A DNA stretch of 64,000 nucleotides from Burkholderiales bacterium (lineage in GTDB: Bacteria > Pseudomonadota > Gammaproteobacteria > Burkholderiales > Burkholderiaceae_C), in assembly GCA_016223165.1 (NCBI GenBank), contig JACRPO010000005.1, positions 62,001-126,000 of the forward strand, in the 5' to 3' direction. The stretch's first letter is position 1. Each line of letters starts with the position of its first letter. The position numbers were made by a program, and so were the translations under genes. This document shows, piece after piece, positions 27,737 through 36,492 of the stretch. The notes under the pieces are model-generated. The model saw nothing but the letters and a program-made list of their open reading frames with translations, searched no databases and was not told the origin of the DNA.

Positions 27737-30436
27737 TCAGGCCATGGACTCGTCGAGCGCGCGCGTCACCACCTCGCGCACGTCGTTGCTGAGGTCGGGC
27801 CGCGCCGCCACGCGCGCGATGGCCTCGCGCGCCGAGCTGCGCCAGGGCTCCGCCAGCGAGCGCCAGCGGTCCATGACGCGCGCAAAGCGGGCCGCGAGCT
27901 GCGGGTTGTGCGCGTCCAGCTCGAGCAGCCGCTCGACCCACAGCACATAGCCCGCGGCATCGGCGCGGTGGAAGGCGGCCGGGTTGCTGCCCGCCAGCCC
28001 GAACAGCAGGCTGCGCACCCGGTTGGGGTTCTTCATCGAGAAGTCCGCATGCTGGAGCAGCGCGCGTGCGCGCACGAAGGCGCTGCCCGCCCCGGTGCCG
28101 ACAGGCTCGGGCGCCGTCGCCTGCAACATGAACCACTTGTCGAGCACGAGTGCGTCGCCATGCGCGAGGGCGTGGAAACGTTCGATGGCCATGGCCGCCA
28201 GCGGCGACTGCGCGTCGACGAGCGCGAGCACCGCACCCAGCCGGTCGGTCATGTTGCCGGCATCCTTGAAGCGCTGGTAGGCGCGGCCGGGCCACACGTC
28301 GTCGCCCTGCTGCACGGCGTGCAGCACGAGATGGCTCAACGCCAGGTTGGCCAGCGCGCGGCGGCCGCTCTGCTCGACCGTCGGCCGGTAGCCCTCGCGC
28401 ACCTGATGCTGCTCGAACGCCCACACCCAGTCGGCGTGGAGCTGTGCAGCCATGCGGCGCCGCCAGCTCTCGCGCACGGCATGGATGCGCTGCGGGTCGA
28501 CCTCGCTGAGCTGCTCGGCGATGTAGGCCTCGTCGGGCGGCGTGAGCGCCAGCGACTTGAGCTGCGCGTCCAGCGCCGGCGCGCGCAGCAGCCCGCGCAG
28601 CGCCTGCGCGAGGCCGTCGTCCAGTTGCGGCTCGCCGCCGTCGCGAACGGCCGCGAGCAGCCGGTCGAGCATGAGGCGCTGGCCGGCCTCGAAGCGGTTG
28701 AACGCGTCGCTGTCGTGCGCCAGCAGCGTCAGGCGTGCCGATTCGGGAAGGCCGTCGTCGAGCTTCACCGGCGCCGAGAGGCCGCGCAGCAGCGAAGGTA
28801 CGGGCGCCTCGGCGATGCCTTCGAACACGAAGCTCTGTTCGGCCTCCTCGAGCACGAGCAGGCGCTCGGCGGCCAGCGTGCGGCCATCGGTGCTCAGCAG
28901 GGCCGTCAGCACCGGGATCACGAACGGCTCCTTGCTCGGTTGCCCCGGCGAGGGGGCGCAGTGCTGCGCCAGCGTGAGCGTGTAGGCCTGCGAGGCTGCA
29001 TCCCACTGCCCGCGCGCGGTGAGCCGCGGCGTGCCGGCCTGCGCATACCAGCGCTTGAAGGCCTCGAGCCGCCGCGCCAGCTCGCTGCCCGGGTTGGCAT
29101 CGGCAATGGCCTGCGCGAAGTCGTCGCAGGTGACCGCCTGGCCGTCGTGGCGCTGGAAGTACAGCGCCAGGCCACGCGCAAAGCCCTCGCGGCCGACGAG
29201 CGTCGACATCATGCGCACGACCTCGGCCCCCTTCTCGTAGACGGTGGGGGTGTAGAAGTTCTGGATCTCGAGATAGGCGTCGGGCCGCACGGGGTGCGCC
29301 ATCGGGCCGGCATCCTCGGGGTACTGCGTGCTGCGCAGCCGGCGCACGTCCTTGATGCGCTGCACCGCACGTCCCGAGCCTGCGCCCAGGGGCCCGGTGC
29401 CCGGGCCGGCCATGTCGGCGCTGAACTCCTGGTCGCGGAAGACCGTCAGGCCCTCCTTCAGCGAGAGCTGGAACCAGTCACGGCAGGTGACGCGGTTGCC
29501 GGTCCAGTTGTGGAAGTACTCGTGCGCGATGACGCTCTCGATGCCGGCGAAGTCGGCGTCGGTGGCGTTCGCCGGGCTGCCGAGCACGTACTTGGTGTTG
29601 AAGAGGTTGAGGCCCTTGTTCTCCATCGCGCCGCCGTTGTAGTCCTCGACCGCCACGACCATGAAGCGGTCGAGGTCGAGCGCGAGGCCGAAGCGCGCCT
29701 CGTCCCACACGACGCTGGCGACGAGCGAGTTCATCGCATGCTCGGTCTTCTCGAGGTCGCCCGGCCGCACGTACACCTGCAGCAGGTGGTCGCGGCCGCT
29801 GCGCGAGCGGATGCGCTGCTCGCGCGCCACGAGCTTGCCCGCCACCAGCGCGAACAGGTAGCTCGGCTTCGGGTGCGGGTCGTGCCACTTGGCGTAGTGG
29901 CGGCCGTTGTCGAGCCGGCCTTCCTCGACCAGGTTGCCGTTGGACAGCAACACCGGGTAGCGGGCGCGGTCGGCGCGCAGCGTCACCGTGTAGACGGCCA
30001 TCACGTCGGGCCGGTCGAGGTAGTAGGTGATGCGGCGGAAGCCCTCGGCCTCGCACTGCGTGAAGAAGCCGCCGCCGCTCGTGTACAGGCCCGACAGTGC
30101 CGTGTTCTTCTCGGGCGCGCAGGTGTTGCGCAGCTCGAGCGTGAAGGCATCGGCCTCGGGCGGGTTGTCGATGACGAGATCGCCGCCCTGATCACCACGT
30201 TCGTGGCGGAACGAGACGCTCTGCCCGTCGGCCAGGCAGCGCAGCAGCGTCAGATCCTCGCCGTGCAACCTGAGCGGCCCGCGCGGCGCCGCCGCATTGC
30301 GCTCGATGCGCAGGCGGCTGGCGACGATGGTCTTGGCCGGGTCGAGGTCGAAGGTGAGCTCGATCGAGCGGATGAAGAACGCCGGGGGCGCATAGTCTTC
30401 GCGCCGCACCAGCGTGGCGGTGGCTTCTCGCAGCAT
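27737..30436 (-). CDS. pepN: Aminopeptidase N (M1 zinc peptidase)
   Basis: An 899-residue cytosolic M1 aminopeptidase removing N-terminal residues from peptides. The exopeptidase motif GAMENKGLN (near 264) and the zinc motif HEYFHNWTGNRVTC (near 303) with the downstream Glu in LKEGLTVFRDQE are intact. The four-domain length is close to the E. coli enzyme. AGGAGA lies seven bases before the ATG. It follows prfB by 66 bases on the same strand. Confidence 0.96.
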   Translation of the reverse strand: MLREATATLVRREDYAPPAFFIRSIELTFDLDPAKTIVASRLRIERNAAAPRGPLRLHGEDLTLLRCLADGQSVSFRHERGDQGGDLVIDNPPEADAFTLELRNTCAPEKNTALSGLYTSGGGFFTQCEAEGFRRITYYLDRPDVMAVYTVTLRADRARYPVLLSNGNLVEEGRLDNGRHYAKWHDPHPKPSYLFALVAGKLVAREQRIRSRSGRDHLLQVYVRPGDLEKTEHAMNSLVASVVWDEARFGLALDLDRFMVVAVEDYNGGAMENKGLNLFNTKYVLGSPANATDADFAGIESVIAHEYFHNWTGNRVTCRDWFQLSLKEGLTVFRDQEFSADMAGPGTGPLGAGSGRAVQRIKDVRRLRSTQYPEDAGPMAHPVRPDAYLEIQNFYTPTVYEKGAEVVRMMSTLVGREGFARGLALYFQRHDGQAVTCDDFAQAIADANPGSELARRLEAFKRWYAQAGTPRLTARGQWDAASQAYTLTLAQHCAPSPGQPSKEPFVIPVLTALLSTDGRTLAAERLLVLEEAEQSFVFEGIAEAPVPSLLRGLSAPVKLDDGLPESARLTLLAHDSDAFNRFEAGQRLMLDRLLAAVRDGGEPQLDDGLAQALRGLLRAPALDAQLKSLALTPPDEAYIAEQLSEVDPQRIHAVRESWRRRMAAQLHADWVWAFEQHQVREGYRPTVEQSGRRALANLALSHLVLHAVQQGDDVWPGRAYQRFKDAGNMTDRLGAVLALVDAQSPLAAMAIERFHALAHGDALVLDKWFMLQATAPEPVGTGAGSAFVRARALLQHADFSMKNPNRVRSLLFGLAGSNPAAFHRADAAGYVLWVERLLELDAHNPQLAARFARVMDRWRSLAEPWRSSAREAIARVAARPDLSNDVREVVTRALDESMA

Positions 30437-30502
30437 GCCGCGGTCTCCTTGTTTGTTCTTCGGGCTGGGTCGTGGGATCGCCGGCCGGCAGTGGCGGCGA
30501 CC

Positions 30503-31607
30503 TCAGAGCCCTTGTTTCAGGCTCGCCTCGATGAAGACGTCGAGGTCGCCGTCGAGCACCTTCTGCGTGTTGCTGACCTCGACGCTGGTGCGCAAGTCCT
30601 TGATGCGGCTCTGGTCGAGCACGTAGCTGCGGATCTGGTGGCCCCAGCCGACGTCGGTCTTGCTGTCCTCGAGCTTCTGCTGCGCCTCGCGCTGCTTGCG
30701 CATCTCTTGCTCGTACAGGCGGCTCTTCAGCATCTGCCAGGCCTCGTCGCGGTTGCGGTGCTGGCTGCGGTCGTTCTGGCACTGCACGACGATGCCGGTG
30801 GGCAGGTGCGTGAGGCGCACGGCCGAGTCGGTCTTGTTGATGTGCTGGCCGCCGGCGCCGCTGGCGCGGAAGGTGTCGGTGCGCACGTCTGCCGGGTTGA
30901 TCTCGATCTCGATCGAGTCGTCGACCTCGGGGTAGACGAAGAGGCTGGCGAAGCTCGTATGCCGCCCGCCGCCGCTGTCGAACGGGCTCTTGCGAACGAG
31001 GCGGTGCACGCCGGTCTCGGTGCGCAGGTGGCCGAAGGCGTAGTCGCCTTCCACCTTCAGTGTCGCGCTGCGGATGCCGGCCACATCGCCCTCGGTCTCT
31101 TCCAGCACTTCGGCCTTGAAGCCCTTGCGCTCGCAGTACTTGAGGTACTGGCGCAGCAGCATCGCCGCCCAGTCGCAGGCTTCGGTGCCGCCGGCGCCGG
31201 CCTGGATGTCGACGAAGCAGTTGAGCGGGTCGGCCGGGTTGCCGAACATGCGCCGGAACTCGAGCTGCTCGACCTGGGCGCGCAGGCCCTCGGCCTCCTC
31301 CAGGATGTGCCTGAGGCCGGGCTCGTCGCCGTCGGCCTTGCTCATCTCGTAGAGCTCGGTGTTGTCGGCGAGGTTGCCCTGCAGGTGACCGATGGTGCCA
31401 ACCACCGTCTCCAGCGCCTTCTTCTCGCGCCCCAGTTCCTGGGCGCGCTTCGGCTCGTTCCAGACGGCCGGGTTCTCGAGCGCGGCGTTGACCTCGTTCA
31501 GCCGCAATGCCTTGCGGTCGTAGTCAAAGATACCCCCGAAGCTGCTGCGTGCGTTCGGAGAGGTCGGCCAGCAGCGTGCCGATGGCATTGATTTCTTCGG
31601 TGTCCAT
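30503..31607 (-). CDS. prfB: Peptide chain release factor 2, expressed through programmed +1 frameshift
   Basis: RF2 releases polypeptides at UGA and UAA codons. The first 27 codons (31607-31527, ending Q-Q-L-R-G-Y-L) end at an in-frame TGA (31526-31524); the remaining 340 codons continue in the +1 frame from GAC (31525) to 30503. The full product is 367 residues, close to E. coli RF2. The domain II tripeptide is in RKSPFDSGG and the catalytic GGQ in [13 protein letters not shown]. The slip site is described separately. The gene is not broken; this is autoregulation of RF2 known in most bacteria. Confidence 0.96.
31520..31540 (-). promoter_or_regulatory. prfB programmed +1 frameshift site
   Basis: On the coding strand the sequence reads CGG GGG TAT CTT TGA C. 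The G-run acts as an internal Shine-Dalgarno sequence three bases before CTT, where the peptidyl-tRNA slips one base forward when UGA termination is slow. It is essentially identical to the E. coli site. TGA is at 31526-31524. Confidence 0.95.
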
Positions 31608-31646
31608 GGGTGGCGATTGTCGCTCAGGCCGCGGGCCGGTCCGGGT

Positions 31647-32460
31647 TCAGTCCACACCGAGGAAGGCCGCGAGCCGGGCGGCGAGTGCCTGCGGCTGGTC
31701 GTGGTGCAGCATGTGGCCGCAATCGCCGAGCACGTGGCGCTCGGCCCGCGGCACCACCTGCAGGCGCTCGTGGAACTCGGCGCGGCTGTAGCGGCCGCCC
31801 CACCAGGCCTCGGGCTGCGAGTCGGCCGCCTCCACCCACAGCGTCGGCGCGATGATGAGCTTCCACGTCTCGAGGATCTCCTCGACGCGGTACAGCACCG
31901 GATTGGGCCGCTTGTGCGCCGGGTCGCCGAGGATGTGCAGGCGCTCATCGTCGGCGCGCCGCGACCAGTGCGGCGCCAGCCAGCGCGCCTTGTCCGGTGC
32001 CAGCCGCGGATTGTTCTTGCGCAGTCGAGCGGCCACCTCGTCGGCATCGGCATAGGTCTTCAGGCTCTGCGGCTCGGACGCCGGCATAGCTCATCACGAC
32101 GTTGCCGCCCATGCTGTGGCCGACGAGGTCGACCGGGGCGTCGATGGCGAGCGCGCGCAGCAGCGCATCGAGGTCGCCCAGGTAGTCGGGGAACCAGTAG
32201 CTGTCGGTGGGCCGCGGCGGCTCGGTGAGGCCGAAGCCGCGCCAGTCCGGTGCGATGACCTGCCGCCCGGCGAGCGCCGTGCCCTCCAATGCATCGACGA
32301 CGAACTGGAACGAGGCCGCCACGTCCATCCAGCCGTGCAGCATGACGATGGGCGGCGCCTTGCCGGGCTCGCCCCATTCGAGCACGTGGTATTGCAGCCC
32401 GCGCACGGGCACGAAGCTCGATCGGGCGGCGCGGATCGGCCGGTAGGTTTCGTGGGTCAT
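31647..32460 (-). pseudogene. Alpha/beta hydrolase, interrupted by frameshift and probable internal deletion
   Basis: From the ATG at 32460 the frame encodes an alpha/beta hydrolase start with the oxyanion segment VMLHGWMDVAASFQ and the nucleophile elbow GHSMGG, then loses homology after SYAGVR (about 32080). The rest (lid region, [12 protein letters not shown] and the catalytic His in GHMLHHDQP) continues in another frame (from about 32087) to the stop at 31647. Relative to the family as I recall it, roughly 35-40 residues after the elbow (VNLEGFG... to WLDEL...) are missing, so this looks like a non-triplet deletion rather than a one-base error. An assembly error cannot be excluded. Confidence 0.75.
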
Positions 32461-32560
32461 GGCGGGAGACGGTGCGGCCGCGGGAGAGGGCGCCGGCGGC
32501 TGCACGGCGGTGGCCAGGAGTATGCCGCTCGGGCCGCTCACTGGCCGAGTGGTCGCCCAG

Positions 32561-32604
32561 TGGCCGTGTGGTGGCCGCGTGGTGGCCGCGTGGTGGCCGC
32601 TCAG
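32561..32604. repeat. 11-bp tandem repeat (about four copies)
   Basis: TGGCCGTGTGG, TGGCCGCGTGG, TGGCCGCGTGG and TGGCCGCTCAG follow head to tail, with a degenerate copy just upstream (about 32541). It lies in the 257-base divergent spacer between the broken hydrolase gene and the acetyltransferase gene, with no gene of its own. Copy number could vary between strains. Confidence 0.75.
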
Positions 32605-32717
32605 TGACCGTGCCTGGCCGAGCCTCGCACGTTTCATGCAACTGGGGGAAGCCATCGGCGGTCCCCCCGGATCAGCCCCGATCGCGCCGGCGCCCCGGCT
32701 CGCGACAATCGCCGCCC

Positions 32718-33233
32718 ATGCCCACCTTGCCGATGTCCCTCGATCCCTCGACGCCCCAGCTGCGGGCCGCCGCACCGGGGGACCTCACGGCCATCGTCGG
32801 CCTCATCGGCGAGCTGGCGGAGTACGAGCGGCTCCAGCACATGGTGGTGGTCACGCCCGAGTCGCTGCACCCGCATCTCTTCGGCCCCAAGCCGGCGGTC
32901 GAGGCCGTCGTGGCCGAGCTCGATCTGGAAGGCGAGCCGCGCATCGTCGGCTTCGCGCTCTTCTTCACCAACTTCAGCACCTTCCTCGGCCGGCCCGGCA
33001 TCCACCTCGAGGACCTGTATGTGCAGCCCGCCTTCCGCAGCCTCGGCCTCGGCCGCATGCTGCTGGAGCACCTGGCCGGGCTGGCCGTCGCGCGCGGCTG
33101 CGGCCGCTTCGAGTGGACCGTGCTCGACTGGAACGAGAGCGCCATCCGCTTCTACGAGCGCATGGGCGCGCAGGTCCTGCCCGACTGGCGCATCTGCCGC
33201 CTGTCGGGCGATGCGCTCCTGCGCTACGGCTGA
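32718..33233 (+). CDS. GNAT family N-acetyltransferase
   Basis: A 171-residue acetyltransferase. The acetyl-CoA-binding motif A region is visible as LEDLYVQPAFRSLGLGRMLL (about 98-117), followed by motif B with WNESAIRFYERMGA. The EYERLQHMVVVTPESL insert near 35-50 resembles the diamine (spermidine/thialysine) acetyltransferase branch, but the substrate is not certain. The ATG at 32718 is used; a second ATG at 32733 is possible. Confidence 0.87.
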   Translation: MPTLPMSLDPSTPQLRAAAPGDLTAIVGLIGELAEYERLQHMVVVTPESLHPHLFGPKPAVEAVVAELDLEGEPRIVGFALFFTNFSTFLGRPGIHLEDLYVQPAFRSLGLGRMLLEHLAGLAVARGCGRFEWTVLDWNESAIRFYERMGAQVLPDWRICRLSGDALLRYG

Positions 33234-33263
33234 GCGCGCGGCCGGGCTCGGCCGCGCGACTCT

Positions 33264-34406
33264 TCAGCCCGCCAGCGCCGCTGCCATCACGCCGGCCGGT
33301 GGGCGCGGCGTGGCGGGGTGCAGCAGCGAGACGACACCGCGGCCCGGCTCCGAGGTCGCCACGCGGTAGGGCTGGGCGAGCGGCCGGTCGCCGGCGTCGG
33401 TGAAGCAGGCCACCACCGGCGTCGTCACCGTGGGCCCGCGCTGCACGACGATGGCCGCCTCGCCGGAGCCCAGGCGCACCAGGCAGCCCGGCGGGTAGAT
33501 GCCGAACTCCTTGACCAGCGCCTGCGTCATCGGGTGCGACGGGTCCTGCATGAAGATGGCGCGGCCGGCCACGTCGGCGGCCAGCGCCTCGCGGGTGCAA
33601 CGCGCCGAGAGCTTGGAGGTGTAGACATCGGCTCGCCGCGCCAGCGAGGCCAGCTCGCAGACATCGGTGCGGCCGCTCGGGTAGCCGCTGCCGTCCTCGA
33701 CCTCGTGGTGCTGCAGCACCGCCGTGAGCCAGTCCTTGTCGTGCACGCCGGCGCGCTGCAGCATCTGCACGCTGCGCATCGGGTGCGACTGCAGCCTGAC
33801 GCGCTGGTCGGGCGTCGGCGGCGTGCGCTGGCGCGCGAGCTCGCCCTGCAGCGCGAGCATCGAGAGGTTCATCGTCAGCGCCACCTTGAACGCACGCTCC
33901 ACCTCGCCCGGCTGCCAGGCCAGGCGCTGTGCCACCACGCAGGCGGTGATCGCCGAGTGCAGCGAGCGCCGCACGCCGTAGGCGGCGTCGACACCCGCGT
34001 CCTGGCTCAGCACCTGGAAGATCGCGAGGTCCGGGTCGCGCTCGACGAGGGTGAGCGCCGGGCCCACCGACTCGTCCAGCGCGACGGAGAAGGTCTCGGC
34101 GCGGGCCTCGGCGAGCGTGCGACCGATCTGCGTGATGGTCTCGGTCCAGATCTGGGGCAGCCGTTCGCGCGGGGCGCGCGCGGCGCGTTCGCGCGTCGTC
34201 TGCAGCTCGGCCAGGTCGACGAGCGCGCCGCGGTTCAACAAGGCGTCGAGCTGTGCCTGGTCGCCCAACAGGTGGCCGCGCGCCAGCAGCAGCGTGCGGT
34301 CGTGGTCGCGAACGTTGAAGGGCAACGGCACGCCCACCTGGATGCGGTTCCGGACGGCGGCGAGGGCGGCAAGTTGCATGGCGTGGCGTGTACTGCTGTA
34401 CTGCAT
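33264..34406 (-). CDS. Degenerate HD-GYP domain protein
   Basis: A 380-residue protein with an N-terminal module (about 20-65, PLPFNVRDHDRTLLLARGHL) common before HD-GYP domains in Burkholderiales, then an HD-GYP-like domain from about 145. HHE (233-235) and GYP (241-243) are present, as is H208 in QSHPMRSVQML. The canonical HD dyad is absent: the aligned segment reads ALTMNLSMLALQ (about 176-187). HD-GYP proteins hydrolyse cyclic-di-GMP with a metal centre that uses the HD pair, so this protein may be catalytically dead and act as a receptor or scaffold. A GTG at 34448 is an alternative start. Confidence 0.82.
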   Translation of the reverse strand: MQYSSTRHAMQLAALAAVRNRIQVGVPLPFNVRDHDRTLLLARGHLLGDQAQLDALLNRGALVDLAELQTTRERAARAPRERLPQIWTETITQIGRTLAEARAETFSVALDESVGPALTLVERDPDLAIFQVLSQDAGVDAAYGVRRSLHSAITACVVAQRLAWQPGEVERAFKVALTMNLSMLALQGELARQRTPPTPDQRVRLQSHPMRSVQMLQRAGVHDKDWLTAVLQHHEVEDGSGYPSGRTDVCELASLARRADVYTSKLSARCTREALAADVAGRAIFMQDPSHPMTQALVKEFGIYPPGCLVRLGSGEAAIVVQRGPTVTTPVVACFTDAGDRPLAQPYRVATSEPGRGVVSLLHPATPRPPAGVMAAALAG

Positions 34407-34567
34407 GGGGGCGCCGCCACGACGTGACGGAGCGGCGCCAGTGGCCACGGTTTCGGCAAACGCTCCGCGAACTTGACTTCGCGTGCGAGAAGTGACGTGA
34501 AGCTGTCCGAATTCAAGCGGGGGATGCCCCCTGCGCGGCGCGCGGCGCGGCGACTTAAGCTCCGCGC

Positions 34568-36364
34568 ATGCGCAAGAGTTCCCCTGTCGGCGCGCGGGTT
34601 GCCGCGGCCGCGGCCGATGCCTACGCCGAACTGCATGCCGGCTTCCGATGGCGCGTGCCGGCGTCCTTCAACATCGCCGAGGCGTGCTGTGGCCGCTGGG
34701 CGCGGCGGCCGGGCAGCGAGGGCCATGTCGCCATCGCCTGGCAGAACGAGGCCGGCGAGAGCGGCACGCTGAGCTACGCCGCGCTGCAGCGCGACGCCGA
34801 CCGCTTGGCGCGTGCGCTTGCCCGCCTCGGTGTCGGGCGCGGCGACCGCGTCGCCCTCATCATGCCGCAGCGGCCCGAGACGGCCGTGGCGCACATCGCC
34901 GTCTACCAGCTCGGCGCCGTGACCATGCCCTTGTCGATGCTCTTCGGCCCCGAGGCGCTCGCCTACCGGCTGCAGGACAGCGGCGCATGCGTGGCCATCG
35001 CCGACGAGTCCGCCATCGCCAACCTGCGCGCCGTGCGTGGCGAGTGCCGCGAACTGCACACGCTGGTCGCCGTCGGCGCCGCGCTGGGCCAGGGCGATGC
35101 CGACTGGCCGGCGCTGCTGGCGCGCGAGGCTGCGGCCTCCGCGCCCGAGGCCCGCCTGCGCACCGGCGCGGATGACCCGGCGGTGCTGATCTACACCAGC
35201 GGCACCACCGGGCCGCCCAAGGGTGCCCTGGTGCCGCACCGCGCGCTCATCGGCAACCTGAGCGGCTTCGTCTGCAGCCAGAACTGGTTTGGCCTGGGCG
35301 ACCCCGCACAAGCCGGCGGCAGCGACGAGGTCTTCTGGAGCCCTGCCGACTGGGCCTGGACCGGCGGCCTGATGGACGCGCTGCTGCCCACGCTCTTCTT
35401 CGGCCGGCGCATCGTCGCCTGGCAGGGCCGCTTCTCGCCCGAGCGTGCCTTCGAGCTGCTCGAGCGCCACCGCGTCACGCACAGCTTCGTCTTCCCCACG
35501 GCGCTGAAGGCGATGATGAAGGCGCTGCCCGAGCCACGGCGGCGGCACCGCATCGGCCTGCGCGCCATCATGAGCGCCGGCGAGGCGGTGGGCGACGCGG
35601 TCTTCGAGTGGTGCCGCGAGGCGCTCGGCGTCACCGTCAACGAGATGTTCGGCCAGACCGAGATCAACTACATCGTCGGCAACTGCGGCAGCTACGTCGG
35701 CGCCGACGGCCGGCGCCATGCGGCGTGGCCGGCACGCGCCGGCAGCATGGGCCGCGGCTACCCCGGGCATCGCGTGGCGGTGATCGACGACGAGGGCCGC
35801 GAGTGCGCGCCGGGCACGCCCGGCGACGTGGCCGTGCACCGCCTCGACCGGCACGGCGACCCGGACCCGGTGTTCTTCCTCGGCTATTGGCGCAACGAGG
35901 CGGCGACGCGCCTCAAGTACACAGGCGATGCCGCCTCGCCCGCGACGGCCGGCTGGTGCCGCACCGGCGACACGGCGGTCATGGACGAGCGCGGCTACCT
36001 CTGGTACCAGGGGCGCAGCGACGACATGTTCAAGAGCGCCGGCTACCGCATCGGCCCGAGCGAGATCGAGAACTGCCTCGTGAAGCATCCGGCGGTCGCC
36101 AATGCCGCTGTGGTGCCCAAGCCCGATGCCGAGCGCGGTGCACTCGTCAAGGCCTACGTCGTGCTGGCGCCGGGCCGGCACGGCGAGCCGGCGCTGATTG
36201 ACGAACTGCAGCAGCACGTGCGCGCGCGCCTCGCGCCGTACGAGTACCCCAAGGAGATCGAGTTCATCGAGAGCCTGCCGATGACGACCACCGGCAAGGT
36301 GCAGCGGCGCGTGCTGCGCCTGCAGGAAGAGGCGAGGGCGCGCGCGGCCGCGGGCGGGAAGTAG
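34568..36364 (+). CDS. Acyl-CoA synthetase (AMP-forming)
   Basis: A 598-residue ANL-superfamily ligase that activates a carboxylic acid with ATP and CoA. The P-loop-like motif YTSGTTGPPKGALV lies near 215, the aromatic motif NEMFGQTEINYI near 362, the hinge YQGRSDDMFKSAGYRIGPSE near 485-500, and the catalytic Lys in TTTGKVQRR near 577. It resembles medium-chain acyl-CoA or acetoacetate-type synthetases; the substrate is undetermined. It is divergent from the HD-GYP gene and followed by the MurA-like gene. Confidence 0.92.
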   Translation: MRKSSPVGARVAAAAADAYAELHAGFRWRVPASFNIAEACCGRWARRPGSEGHVAIAWQNEAGESGTLSYAALQRDADRLARALARLGVGRGDRVALIMPQRPETAVAHIAVYQLGAVTMPLSMLFGPEALAYRLQDSGACVAIADESAIANLRAVRGECRELHTLVAVGAALGQGDADWPALLAREAAASAPEARLRTGADDPAVLIYTSGTTGPPKGALVPHRALIGNLSGFVCSQNWFGLGDPAQAGGSDEVFWSPADWAWTGGLMDALLPTLFFGRRIVAWQGRFSPERAFELLERHRVTHSFVFPTALKAMMKALPEPRRRHRIGLRAIMSAGEAVGDAVFEWCREALGVTVNEMFGQTEINYIVGNCGSYVGADGRRHAAWPARAGSMGRGYPGHRVAVIDDEGRECAPGTPGDVAVHRLDRHGDPDPVFFLGYWRNEAATRLKYTGDAASPATAGWCRTGDTAVMDERGYLWYQGRSDDMFKSAGYRIGPSEIENCLVKHPAVANAAVVPKPDAERGALVKAYVVLAPGRHGEPALIDELQQHVRARLAPYEYPKEIEFIESLPMTTTGKVQRRVLRLQEEARARAAAGGK

Positions 36365-36492
36365 CGATCCCGTGGCGATCCCATGACGATACCCCGCAGG
36401 CCGGAGCGCTCGATGCCCCGGCCGGCGACTGCGGCCGGCGCGCCGGGTGACAATCGCCCGGCCCCCTTCGCTACCCTCGCAGCGCCCGTCGC

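Noticed and set aside
31524-31526. In-frame TGA in prfB as a disabling mutation
   Set aside because: The slip site around it is the conserved programmed frameshift, so the gene is functional.
27698-31591. A plus-strand frame of nearly 1300 codons opposite pepN and prfB
   Set aside because: It mirrors two well-conserved genes, lacks recognisable domains and has shadow composition.
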